A DNA stretch of 64,000 bases from Polluticaenibacter yanchengensis (GCA_027854065.1 JAQGEF010000008.1:1-64000); one strand, 5' to 3'. Counted from the stretch's first letter, positions 26,053 through 34,507 are shown. The notes: a model not told the origin generated them from the sequence alone. Translations and numbers: made by a program.

Positions 26053-27207
26053 ATGGATATTGTTAAAGAGGTCAAAGATATTTTCGAAAGTAAATTTCAA
26101 ACAAAGCCTGTTTTATTTGCATCACCGGGACGGGTGAATTTAATTGGAGAACATACTGATTATAACGAAGGATTTATTTTGCCTGCGGCGATAGATAAGG
26201 CAGTATATGTAGCAGTCTCTTTAAGAACGGATGATACCATTCATTTGCATGCGGTAGATTTTAATGAGGATTATATAGTAACTGTAAACGAGATGGCCCC
26301 GGTAGTAAACGGTTGGTCCAATTACATACTCGGAGTGGTGGACCAGTTACAGAAAAATGGATATGCTGTTCCGGGATTCAATATGGTTATCCGGGGAAAT
26401 GTACCATCCGGGGCAGGATTATCCTCATCAGCAGCATTGGAATGTGCTGTTATTTTTGCTTTAAATGATTTGCTGGGCCTGGATATTCCCAAAATAGATA
26501 TGGTGAAAATGGCGCAGTTGGCAGAACATACTTACGCAGGTGTTAAATGCGGTATTATGGACCAGTTCGCCAGTATGATGAGCATCGACGGCCATGTGAT
26601 CCGTTTAGATTGCAGGTCACTTGAATACGATTATATTCCATTCAACTTCAAAGATATTTCTGTCGTATTGTTCAATACGCAGGTAACGCATAATCTTGCC
26701 AGCAGTGAATACAATACAAGAAGAGAAGAGTGTGAAGCCGGTGTTGCCATTATTAAAAAGAAGCACCCGCATGTTCAGTCATTAAGAGATGTTACATTAG
26801 ACTGGGTAGAGCAATATTTGGAAAAGGATAGCAAAATATACAACCGCTGTAAATTTGTAACCGGCGAAAATCAACGTTTACTGGACGGTTGCGATGCCAT
26901 AGCAGACAACGATCTGGAAAGTTTCGGCGCACTGATGTTTGAAACACACGAAGGGTTAAGCAAACTTTACGAAGTAAGCTGCAAAGAACTGGACTTTTTG
27001 GTAGATACTGTAAAAGAGAATAAAGCAGTACTAGGCAGCCGGATGATGGGAGGAGGCTTTGGCGGTTGTACTATTAATCTTGTAAAAACTTCGGAAATAG
27101 ATGAAGTGGTAGCCGATGTTACCGGTAAATACCAAGAAAAGTACGGCATAAAGCCACCGGTGTATATCTGTACGCTGCAAAAAGGAACTTATAAAATAGA
27201 AATCTAA
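26053..27207 (+). CDS. galK: Galactokinase
   Basis: The enzyme phosphorylates galactose at C1 in the Leloir pathway. It is a GHMP kinase of 384 residues with the galactokinase signature PGRVNLIGEHTDYNEGFILP at the N-terminus, the phosphate-binding VPSGAGLSSSAALE, CGIMDQFASMMS with the catalytic Asp, and C-terminal GSRMMGGGFGGCTINLV. The start ATG 26053 is preferred over an upstream TTG. A YhcH-family gene follows after 11 bases and is probably co-transcribed. galT and galE are not in the window. Confidence 0.95.
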   Translation: MDIVKEVKDIFESKFQTKPVLFASPGRVNLIGEHTDYNEGFILPAAIDKAVYVAVSLRTDDTIHLHAVDFNEDYIVTVNEMAPVVNGWSNYILGVVDQLQKNGYAVPGFNMVIRGNVPSGAGLSSSAALECAVIFALNDLLGLDIPKIDMVKMAQLAEHTYAGVKCGIMDQFASMMSIDGHVIRLDCRSLEYDYIPFNFKDISVVLFNTQVTHNLASSEYNTRREECEAGVAIIKKKHPHVQSLRDVTLDWVEQYLEKDSKIYNRCKFVTGENQRLLDGCDAIADNDLESFGALMFETHEGLSKLYEVSCKELDFLVDTVKENKAVLGSRMMGGGFGGCTINLVKTSEIDEVVADVTGKYQEKYGIKPPVYICTLQKGTYKIEI

Positions 27208-27218
27208 AAAATAAACCT

Positions 27219-27674
27219 ATGATTATTGATAATTTAGAAAATGCCGCCACCTACGCGTCATTCAATCCATTGTTTCAAAAAGCCTTTGATTTTTTGAATA
27301 CGACTGACCTGGAATCATTAGAGATTGGTACGATCCAGGTAGCTGAGGGATTAAAAGCAATTGTAAGTGATAAGGCGGGAAAAACAGAAGCAGAAAGCCT
27401 GGAAAAATTTGAGTGCCATAATGCGAACCTGGACATACAATTTGTAGTAAGAGGGGAAGAACGCATTGGCTGGAAACCAAGAAATACCTGTGTTGATCCT
27501 AAAACAGAGTATAGCGCAGAAAAAGATGTCCAGTTTTATAATGATGCACCGGATATGTATTTTCAATTGAAAACAGGCCAGTTTGTAATTTTATACCCTG
27601 GTGATGTACATGCGCCAATGATAGCTGTAAATGATAAAAGCATTAAAAAAGTAGTATTTAAGGTGAAGATTTAA
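27219..27674 (+). CDS. YhcH/YjgK/YiaL (EbgC-type) family protein
   Basis: The 151-residue cupin-like cytoplasmic protein carries the family's conserved LDIQFVVRGEERIGW, DVQFYNDAPDMYF and FVILYPGDVHAPM. The His and acidic residues in these blocks form a metal site in relatives. The family is linked to sugar handling (beta subunit of evolved beta-galactosidase, sialic acid and other sugar loci), possibly as anomerase or isomerase. Its place right behind galK supports a role in galactose or related sugar use. A hairpin terminator follows. Confidence 0.9.
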   Translation: MIIDNLENAATYASFNPLFQKAFDFLNTTDLESLEIGTIQVAEGLKAIVSDKAGKTEAESLEKFECHNANLDIQFVVRGEERIGWKPRNTCVDPKTEYSAEKDVQFYNDAPDMYFQLKTGQFVILYPGDVHAPMIAVNDKSIKKVVFKVKI

Positions 27675-27697
27675 TTACTTGTTTCAATAGAAAATGG

Positions 27698-27739
27698 AAA
27701 GCGTATTTTAAACCTTGTTGGCTTTAGAATACGCTTTTT
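27698..27739 (+). terminator. Terminator of galK-yhcH
   Basis: AAAGCGTATT pairs with AATACGCTTT, and the stem continues through TAAA/TTTA and CC/GG with one mismatch and one bulge, followed by TTTTT. Confidence 0.88.
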
Positions 27740-27893
27740 ATAAATATGCAGGTTGGATGGTTACCAAAATGCCTTTTGATCAGATTGGTTTTGACGGATG
27801 CAATCGGTATTACAAATTGTTCATTTCGATTGGAAATGCAAATTGCTGAGACTTTTCAATGTACAGGATTTCGAAAAGCTTATCACCATTGTA

Positions 27894-28745
27894 TCAATAT
27901 ATCTTATTACATAACGGTTTAGTCTCATTTGATTCGTACATGTATTCTGTTAGCCCGAAAAAGTTTTGAGTCGATGATAAAAGTTTATCCTTGTCATCTA
28001 TTGGCATAGCTACAACAACAGAGTTATTTGGAATTGAAACGATAGTACCAAACTTGCCGACCGTTATTTTTGATTTTTTTAAGTCAAGTATATATGAAGT
28101 AATAAAAAGATTACTGTCACTCGCCAATAGGTAAATCTTTTCACCCGTAGGTAAATTATTGGCAAATTCAAAAGTCTGGTCAAGGAAATTCATGGTGTTT
28201 TCTTTGGCTTGTGCATAAATCTCCTCTTCAGATTTATTCCAGTTTTTAGTCTCATTTTTATTCAGGCTGCCAATACCATCCGGGAGATCAAAAACAACGA
28301 CTTCTATTATTCCATTTAACCCGGGCCTGATAATAGCATTATTCTTTTTATACAGATCTTCGCTTGTTGCACTGTAAACTCGGATTTTTAAATATGACTT
28401 CATAAAAGAATAGTCACTTTTATTTTTGTCAATTTCGTTCTTTTGATTTTTCAGTCTTTTTAATTGTTCAAAATAATCTTTGATGATTTTTTTTGTTTCA
28501 TTTTCAGTTTTTTGAAAGGATGATTTGAACATATTTATGATGCTTACTTCCATGTTCTTATCAAGAAAATCACTTTCACTTAATGTTTTGAAATAACATT
28601 TCTCATAATGCTCTTCGATATTCCCAATGTTATAATTTTTAATTTCTTTTTGAAGAATAGCTATAAAATTATCAACGTCTTTTTGTGTTTGCGAGTTAGC
28701 AATAGTCGCTATTGTTAAAAATAAAAACATTAAATAGTGTTTCAT
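27894..28745 (-). CDS. Hypothetical secreted protein
   Basis: The 283-residue protein has a signal peptide (MKHYLMFLFLTIATIANSQ) and no domain I can name. After the signal there is a charged helical region (residues about 25-120, rich in Lys, Glu and Asn, likely coiled coil). A mixed beta part follows (IIEVVVFDLPDGIGSLNKNE, FANNLPTGEKIYLLASDSNLF, TVGKFGTIVSIPNNSVVVAM). It is very A+T-rich compared with neighbouring genes, is alone on its strand next to repeat sequences, and looks like accessory DNA. Confidence 0.65.
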   Translation of the reverse strand: MKHYLMFLFLTIATIANSQTQKDVDNFIAILQKEIKNYNIGNIEEHYEKCYFKTLSESDFLDKNMEVSIINMFKSSFQKTENETKKIIKDYFEQLKRLKNQKNEIDKNKSDYSFMKSYLKIRVYSATSEDLYKKNNAIIRPGLNGIIEVVVFDLPDGIGSLNKNETKNWNKSEEEIYAQAKENTMNFLDQTFEFANNLPTGEKIYLLASDSNLFITSYILDLKKSKITVGKFGTIVSIPNNSVVVAMPIDDKDKLLSSTQNFFGLTEYMYESNETKPLCNKIY

Positions 28746-28826
28746 TCTGCGAAATTAAAATTTATTTTTTTGTAAATATTTATTTATAAAAAAGGAGAAA
28801 GTATTTAAAAATAAAAATGTTCTTAT

Positions 28827-29001
28827 GGGTGAGGGATAGTAGCAAAGTACCCCGCAAGGCGGCAGAAGCGGTTATGAATAGCGGAGCTGATAAAATAGCT
28901 ATGCCGCCGCGGAGTACTGCGAATAGCCCGGCCCTTTGCCCGGAATTGAAAATGTACCGATCGGTATAAAATTCTTTGAGTACGAATAAGTGGCAAAGGG
29001 C
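28827..29001 (+). repeat. Stem-loop repeat, family 2, copy 1
   Basis: The copy begins GGTGAGGGAT. AGTACCCCGC (28846-28855) pairs with GCGGAGTACT (28909-28918), one mismatch, and inside it GGCGGCA (28858-28864) pairs with TGCCGCC (28902-28908) around a 37-base loop. GAATAGCCCGGCC follows. A second structure, GCCCTTTGCC (28931-28940) with GGCAAAGGGC (28992-29001), encloses a perfect palindrome TACCGATCGGTA (28955-28966). The copy fills the gap upstream of the secreted unknown and downstream of glgB. Confidence 0.75.
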
Positions 29002-29043
29002 ACCCCCAGGCAAAATAAAAATAACCAGTTTAATACAGCCTGT

Positions 29044-31017
29044 TTATTTAATAAAGACAGCGCCCAATGGAGGTAGTTTTACTGTAACCTTGTAAACTTT
29101 CTCTGCTTTATTTACCAGCTTCGTTTTTATCTTTTCGTTTTTATATTCCCCCGTACCGTTAAATTCAGCATAGTCCGAATTAAAAATCTCTTCATACCTG
29201 GCTTTCCCTTTAAGTTCTATTGTGAAGTCCGTTCTTGGTACCGGCGTTAAATTCAAATAGATAATAACGGATTTGCCTTTAGAATCTGTGCGCTTAAACA
29301 CCATTATAGAAAGCTCCCTGTGGTCTAAATTAACCCAGTCAAACCCTTTTGGATCAAATTGCAACTCGTGCATAGCAGGGTAATCTTTGCATATGGACAT
29401 CAATGACCTCACGCAAAGCTGCAGGCCTTCGTGTGGTTTGTATTGCAATAGCTCCCATTGCAGTTCTGTCTGGTAATTCCACTCATTGGTTGCACCAAAC
29501 TCTGAGCCCATAAACAATAATTTCGCACCCGGGTGTGCAAACATATACGCGTATAACAATCTCAGGTTAGCAAACTTCTGCCACTCATCCCCCGGCATTT
29601 TATAAAGCATCGGGCTTTTACCATGTACCACTTCATCATGGCTGATAGGCAACATGAAGTTTTCATCATAGAAGTACATCATGCTGAATGTAAGCTGGTC
29701 CTGGTGAAACTTCCTGTAAATAGGGTCCTGGCTGAAATATTTAAAAGTATCATGCATCCAGCCCATCATCCATTTCATGCCAAAGCCAATACCGCCTTCG
29801 CTTGTAGGCTTGGAGATGCCCGGCCAGTCGGTGGATTCTTCAGCAATGGTTTGGATGCCTTCAAAATCCCTGTACAATGTTTCATTTAAATATTTCAGGA
29901 ATGCGATGGCCTCTAAATTTCCATTGCCGCCAAATTCATTCGGTTCCCACTGCCCGTCATTGCGGCTGTAATCCAGCTTTAGTAAGCTGCTTACGGCATC
30001 CACCCTGATGCCGTCTATATGAAACTCCCTGAACCAGAAATGAGCGGAGCTTAGCAGGAAACTTTTAACCTCATTCCGCCGGTAATTGAAAATATAACTG
30101 TTCCAGTCCGGGTGATATCCTTTACGCATATCCGCGTATTCGTAGGTATGTTCCCCGTCAAACATGTATAACCCGTGAGCGTCTGCCGGAAAATGGGAGG
30201 GTACCCAGTCCAGGATCACCCCGATACCGGCCTGGTGTAGCTGGTCTATTAAAAATTTCAGATCTTCAGGTTTGCCAAATCTCGAAGTTGCGGCAAAGTA
30301 GCCGGTTGCCTGGTAGCCCCAGCTGCCATCATACGGGAACTCGGTTACCGGCATGAACTCTACATGGGTAAAGCCCATTTCCTTTAAATAAGGAACCAGC
30401 TTTTCCGCTGTTGTCCGGTAACTGTTATAGGCTTCCTCATTGTTTTTATCAGGACGCATCCAGCTTCCTAAATGCAATTCGTAAACAAGCCAGGGGGCAC
30501 TTAATGCATTATGTGTTTTGCGGTTATTCAGCCAATCTTTATCTTCCCAGTTATAGGAAAAATCATAGGTTAAAGATGCTGTATTCGGGCGTAGTTCACA
30601 GAAGCGCGCATAGGGGTCTGATTTGTTGCTTTGAAAACCATTCCGGCCAATAATATGATATTTATAATTCGAACCGGGTGTTATATTCGGAATAAAGCCT
30701 TCCCAGATGCCGCTGCTATCTTTTCTTGCGTAAAGCTTATGAGTGGTCGGCTGCCATTTATTGAAATCACCTATTACACTGATGTAAGTGGCATTGGGCG
30801 CCCACACGGCAAAATAAAAACCGGTTGTTTCTAAAACGGTTTCCTGATGACTGCCGAAATATTCATACCCGTTCAGCAGAATGCCATTCTGGTATTGCGC
30901 AACAATATCATCATTGAATTTACTATAATTCCAAACGGATTTCTGAGTATCTATAAAGTGTATTTCTTCGTATAATGGTGTTGTAAGGTTAGTATCTATC
31001 TCTTGATTTTCAGGCAT
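29044..31017 (-). CDS. glgB: 1,4-alpha-glucan branching enzyme
   Basis: The enzyme introduces alpha-1,6 branches into glycogen. Its 657 residues are arranged as an N-terminal CBM48 (FYFAVWAPNATYISVIGDFN), a GH13 barrel with region I DWVPSHFP, region II GIRVDAVSSLL (nucleophile Asp), region III TIAEESTDWPG (acid/base Glu), region IV PISHDEVVHGK, and a C-terminal beta domain. It is slightly shorter at the N-terminus than the E. coli enzyme (728), as in many Bacteroidetes. No other glycogen gene is nearby. A 360-base gap without genes lies upstream. Confidence 0.93.
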   Translation of the reverse strand: MPENQEIDTNLTTPLYEEIHFIDTQKSVWNYSKFNDDIVAQYQNGILLNGYEYFGSHQETVLETTGFYFAVWAPNATYISVIGDFNKWQPTTHKLYARKDSSGIWEGFIPNITPGSNYKYHIIGRNGFQSNKSDPYARFCELRPNTASLTYDFSYNWEDKDWLNNRKTHNALSAPWLVYELHLGSWMRPDKNNEEAYNSYRTTAEKLVPYLKEMGFTHVEFMPVTEFPYDGSWGYQATGYFAATSRFGKPEDLKFLIDQLHQAGIGVILDWVPSHFPADAHGLYMFDGEHTYEYADMRKGYHPDWNSYIFNYRRNEVKSFLLSSAHFWFREFHIDGIRVDAVSSLLKLDYSRNDGQWEPNEFGGNGNLEAIAFLKYLNETLYRDFEGIQTIAEESTDWPGISKPTSEGGIGFGMKWMMGWMHDTFKYFSQDPIYRKFHQDQLTFSMMYFYDENFMLPISHDEVVHGKSPMLYKMPGDEWQKFANLRLLYAYMFAHPGAKLLFMGSEFGATNEWNYQTELQWELLQYKPHEGLQLCVRSLMSICKDYPAMHELQFDPKGFDWVNLDHRELSIMVFKRTDSKGKSVIIYLNLTPVPRTDFTIELKGKARYEEIFNSDYAEFNGTGEYKNEKIKTKLVNKAEKVYKVTVKLPPLGAVFIK

Positions 31018-31386
31018 AATAATCCCATTTTAAATAGCAAATGATATAATGGATTAAATATAGTAAACTTTCGGTAAATGAGTAGTGTTGCTATTGATTA
31101 ATTGAATGGGGTAATTCAATGCAGCTATTTATTAGATATTACAAAAAGATGGGGTGTAATAAAAGTAGTTGTAACCTGTAAAAGGCTTTGGAAAAAATCA
31201 GGGTTAAGAAAAACAGGCATCTTACAAAGTAACTACCGGAATGCTCAAACATTAATAAAGAGAATGCTCCCCGGAAAACTGTCTAAGTAAAAATGAACGG
31301 AATCGGATTGATCAGGCAATCGCTTTATTCGGAAAATATGATGAAATATCAAAATAAATGATGTGATTTATTTCATAGAGATGCAA
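31018..31386. other. Intergenic region between glgB and MerR genes, no gene supported
   Basis: The region is A+T-rich. One 62-codon frame on the plus strand (31102-31290) has only a TTG start and no recognisable motif. No hairpin of note or promoter with both boxes was found. Confidence 0.5.
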
Positions 31387-31722
31387 TTATATGCCTGGAT
31401 CATCGGGCTTTATAGCAGCTTGTTTCAATCTTTTAAAGATACTTTCCATGTCGTTCATTTGTTTGGAAACCTTAATATTTGCTCCTTCCAGAGTAAATCC
31501 TTCCTCTAAGTGTATCTTAATCAGGAGCGCTTTTTTAATATTAACATAGTCATAACGACGGTTTTTTCCCTCCTGTTCCGTCAAACTTCTGATAATGCCT
31601 TTCTCTTCCCAATATCTCAGTTGCCTGATGGGAATGCCAGTAATTTCGGCCACTTCACCAATTCCAACAATGAGCTGGCATAGAAACAAGTCGTCGTTAA
31701 TTTTTGGAAGATTATTATCCAT
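31387..31722 (-). CDS. MerR-family transcriptional regulator of the efflux operon
   Basis: The 111-residue DNA-binding protein has a winged helix-turn-helix (VAEITGIPIRQLRYWEEKGI, then GKNRRYDYVNIKKALLIKIHL) and a short coiled-coil tail. It lacks the cysteine-rich or long effector domain of metal- or drug-sensing members. It is divergent from the TolC-adaptor-RND genes with a 76-base gap, the usual arrangement for a local regulator. A TACATTTG box (complement of 31751-31758) 28 bases before its start overlaps the spacer of the opposite promoter, so the two promoters probably cannot be occupied independently. Confidence 0.85.
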   Translation of the reverse strand: MDNNLPKINDDLFLCQLIVGIGEVAEITGIPIRQLRYWEEKGIIRSLTEQEGKNRRYDYVNIKKALLIKIHLEEGFTLEGANIKVSKQMNDMESIFKRLKQAAIKPDDPGI

Positions 31723-31729
31723 TATTGTA

Positions 31730-31769
31730 GATTATTTACAATTTTTGTTGCAAATGTACGATTATTTAC
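31730..31769. promoter_or_regulatory. Direct repeats GATTATTTAC, likely operator region
   Basis: GATTATTTAC occurs at 31730-31739 and again at 31760-31769, exactly 30 bases apart, each preceded by TGTA. The second copy lies in the spacer of the efflux promoter and the first at the start of the MerR transcript. A binding role is inference from position. Confidence 0.5.
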
Positions 31770-31779
31770 TTTACTTTTG
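31748..31779 (+). promoter_or_regulatory. Predicted promoter of the efflux operon
   Basis: TTG (31748-31750) is followed after 21 bases by TACTTTTG (31772-31779). The stretched spacer is the kind MerR-type activators act on. The first gene starts 19 bases after the -7 box. Confidence 0.55.
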
Positions 31780-31798
31780 CTTCTTCATAATACATTCA

Positions 31799-33151
31799 AT
31801 GAAAAAAGTATACAAAAACTACTTCAAAAAAAGTTTCGTTGTTGGTATTTTAGCAGCCCTTCTTTCAATTAGTGCATTTTCACAAGAATCAGTTAAGTTA
31901 GACTCAACAGTTTTGCAACAAGCTGATTTAAAACAATTGATAGATTATGCTCTCAAAAACCAACCGTTGTTAAAGCAGAACAAGTTAGATGAGGAAATTA
32001 CTGAATCGACCATTAAGAGTAAGTTAGCTGACTGGTATCCCCAATTAAATTTTAACTACAGTTTACAACACAATTTTATTGTTCAGACCAGCATTATTGG
32101 TGGCAATCCCGTTAAGTTAGGGGTGGAAAATACTTCCGGGGCCAACTTTGCGCTGTCACAGGTATTGTTCAACAGGGATGTGCTTTTAGCTAAAAGATCT
32201 CAGGGTGATGTGCGCCAGCAGATTTTGCAACAAACAGAATCTAATAAGATCAACATTGTTGCCAATGTAAGCAAAGCTTATTACAATGTACTGGCAAACA
32301 TTCAGCAGATCGATGTGACCAATGAAGCCATTAACAGGCTGCAAAAAAGCCTCGATAATGCCAAAGCCCAGTATGAGGAAGGTGTTGCGGATAAAACCGA
32401 TTACAAACGCACCTCTATACAGCTGAATAATGCCAAAGCGCAAAAGAAAAGCTTTGAGAACATGCAGCTGGCGAATATTGAATTGCTGAAACAATTAATG
32501 GGTTACCCGGAAGAGCAACCTTTAACGGTCGCTTTCGAAAAAGATGCATTGATTAAAGAAGCTAACCTGGATACAACTGCAACTGCCGATTACAAAAATC
32601 GTATTGAGTTTAAAAGCTTAGAAACGCAACGCAGTTTACTAAAAGCAAATGTGGATTATAACCGCTGGAGTTACTTACCAACCGTCTCTTTAAACGGAAA
32701 CTACAATCTTAACTATCTGAATAACCAGTTTAAAGATTTGTACAGTAATAATTTCCCGAATTCGTTTGCCAATTTGAATGTGGCATTGCCAATTTTCCAG
32801 GGTTTTAAAAGAAAGTACAACACCAAAAATGCGGAATTACAGTTGAAACGTACGGACTGGGACCTGATTGCATTAAAGCAATCTGTAAATGCCCAATACT
32901 CGCAGGCTTTGGAAACCTATAAAAGTAACCTGGCAAACTATAATGCTTTGGTGGAAAATGTAGACCTTGCCAAAGAAGTATATGACCTGATCCAATTGCA
33001 ATATAAATCCGGTATTAAAACTTATATAGAAGTGGTAACTGCCGAAGCAGATTTAAGAACAGCGGAAATCAACAGTATCAACGCTTTGTACCAGGTATTG
33101 TCATCTAAAGTAGATGTAGAAAAAGCCTTAGGGAATATAAAAACTAATTAA
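31799..33151 (+). CDS. TolC-family outer-membrane efflux protein
   Basis: This outer-membrane channel of a tripartite efflux pump has 450 residues from ATG 31799; the longer frame upstream overlaps the MerR gene and promoter and is not used. A signal peptide ends SISAFSQ. Two TolC-like repeats of long helices and paired strands follow: ADLKQLIDYALKNQPLLKQN, LFNRDVLLAKRSQGDVRQQI, AKAQYEEGVADKTDYKRTS and LIQLQYKSGIKTYIEVVTAE. It is the first gene of a same-strand set with the adaptor and the RND pump. Confidence 0.93.
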   Translation: MKKVYKNYFKKSFVVGILAALLSISAFSQESVKLDSTVLQQADLKQLIDYALKNQPLLKQNKLDEEITESTIKSKLADWYPQLNFNYSLQHNFIVQTSIIGGNPVKLGVENTSGANFALSQVLFNRDVLLAKRSQGDVRQQILQQTESNKINIVANVSKAYYNVLANIQQIDVTNEAINRLQKSLDNAKAQYEEGVADKTDYKRTSIQLNNAKAQKKSFENMQLANIELLKQLMGYPEEQPLTVAFEKDALIKEANLDTTATADYKNRIEFKSLETQRSLLKANVDYNRWSYLPTVSLNGNYNLNYLNNQFKDLYSNNFPNSFANLNVALPIFQGFKRKYNTKNAELQLKRTDWDLIALKQSVNAQYSQALETYKSNLANYNALVENVDLAKEVYDLIQLQYKSGIKTYIEVVTAEADLRTAEINSINALYQVLSSKVDVEKALGNIKTN

Positions 33152-33173
33152 TAATAATTTTCATTATAAATAT

Positions 33174-34316
33174 ATGCGTAAAACGTATTTAACCATTATA
33201 GCATTAACCGGCTTATTATTGGCAAGTTGTGGCAATAAAAATCAACAGGCAGCAATGCCGATGAACATGCCTGTTCCGGTAACGACCGATACCGTAGAGG
33301 TAAGAACGGATGTGACATATAATGATGAATATCCGGCTACAGTAGTAGCTTTAAACCAGGTGGACTTAAGACCACAGGTGAGTGGATTTATTACAGGTAT
33401 TCACTTTGCAGATGGTGCAAAAGTGAGAAAAGGACAATTGTTGTACACCATAGACCAGCAATTGTACGAGGCAAACTACCAGCAGGCAGTTGCCAATTTA
33501 AAAGTACAGGAAGCAACCATGGACCGCGCTCAGAAAGATGCGGACCGTTACCATGCATTAGATAAAAAAGACGCGGTAGCAAAACAACTGGTGGATAATG
33601 CAGATGCTGCTTTAGCAGTAGCCAAGCGCCAGGTGGATGCAGCAAAAGCAGCTATCCAGGGCGTCGCTACTAACGTGCGTTACACTAAGGTGATTGCCCC
33701 TTTTGATGGTGTGATCGGTATCTCACAGGTAAGAATGGGTGCTGCGGTTTCTGCAGGCCAGACTTTATTAAATACCGTTAGTACCAGCAACCCGGTGGCA
33801 GTGGATGTAAACATTGATCAGTCTTTGATCTATAAATTTTCTTCCATGATCGCGGCCAATAAAGTAGACAGTTCTATCACGATGGCTTTTGGTAACGATG
33901 TATATCCTTACCACGGTAAAGCGGTATTGTTAGACCGTGCAGTAGATGTTCAGACCGGTACTATTAAATTACGTTTAAGTTTCCCGAACAACGACGGTGT
34001 ATTAAAACCGGGCATGAATGCGAACGTGAGAATTTTAGGTAACAGAGGCCAGGAAAGTATTGCAATACCTTATAAAGCAGTCGTTGAGCAATTAGGCGAA
34101 TACTTCGTTTACAAAGTAGGCGACAGCAGTAAAGTCACTCAGCAACACGTGAAACTGGGCAAACAGATCAGCGGACAGGTGATTGTGAAAGAAGGCTTGA
34201 AAGCGAATGATATTATTGTGATCGATGGTATTCAGAACCTGAAAGAAGGTAGTGTTGTATTAACGCCGGAGCAACAGGCAAAGGTGGCAGCACAACAACC
34301 GGCAGCCGGAAAATAG
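33174..34316 (+). CDS. RND efflux periplasmic adaptor (membrane fusion) lipoprotein
   Basis: The adaptor links the inner-membrane RND pump to TolC. The 380-residue lipoprotein has a lipobox LLASC (Cys19). The barrel-sandwich hybrid starts VDLRPQVSGFITGIHFADGA, followed by a coiled-coil hairpin (about 100-160, with LKVQEATMDRAQKDADRYHA), the second half of the lipoyl domain (TKVIAPFDGVIGISQVRMGA) and beta-barrel and membrane-proximal domains. It follows tolC by 22 bases. The pump gene does not follow directly: 465 bases of repeat DNA lie between. Confidence 0.93.
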   Translation: MRKTYLTIIALTGLLLASCGNKNQQAAMPMNMPVPVTTDTVEVRTDVTYNDEYPATVVALNQVDLRPQVSGFITGIHFADGAKVRKGQLLYTIDQQLYEANYQQAVANLKVQEATMDRAQKDADRYHALDKKDAVAKQLVDNADAALAVAKRQVDAAKAAIQGVATNVRYTKVIAPFDGVIGISQVRMGAAVSAGQTLLNTVSTSNPVAVDVNIDQSLIYKFSSMIAANKVDSSITMAFGNDVYPYHGKAVLLDRAVDVQTGTIKLRLSFPNNDGVLKPGMNANVRILGNRGQESIAIPYKAVVEQLGEYFVYKVGDSSKVTQQHVKLGKQISGQVIVKEGLKANDIIVIDGIQNLKEGSVVLTPEQQAKVAAQQPAAGK

Positions 34317-34350
34317 TTAGGTTTAGAAGATAAGCCAAAGTTCTTTTTTA

Positions 34351-34467
34351 TTTGGGGCTCTCTTCATTAGTAATTCTATAGAGCATTTGTCCGGCGTACT
34401 TAGGGCTCGCTACGCTCGGTGCTAAGGCACCAGCCGCTATGGCGGCTGCCCTCGTATGCCGCAGCCA
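34351..34467 (+). repeat. Dispersed palindromic element, family 1, copy F
   Basis: This is the best-folded short copy. TTTGGGGCTCTC tail at 34351-34362; CATTTGTCCGG; outer stem CGGCGTAC (34392-34399) with GTATGCCG (34454-34461); GGGC/GCCC (34403-34406, 34448-34451); GGTGC/GCACC (34418-34422, 34427-34431); AGCCGC/GCGGCT (34432-34437, 34442-34447). The core CTCGCTACGCTCG (34405-34418) is mostly unpaired. It is inserted between the adaptor and the RND pump genes. Confidence 0.9.
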
Positions 34468-34507
34468 TTCAGCGGTAGAATTTGTATCGGGCTTTTCCTA
34501 CGTGGTG

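Noticed and set aside
28780..29013. Open frame on the minus strand, 77 codons
   Set aside because: It is made almost wholly of family 2 repeat sequence, has no motif and no homologous look.
31102..31290. Open frame on the plus strand, 62 codons
   Set aside because: Only a TTG start, no promoter or motif, A+T-rich spacer composition.
31595..31798. Longer N-terminus for the TolC gene
   Set aside because: It would overlap the MerR gene and both promoters; the signal peptide begins at the ATG at 31799.
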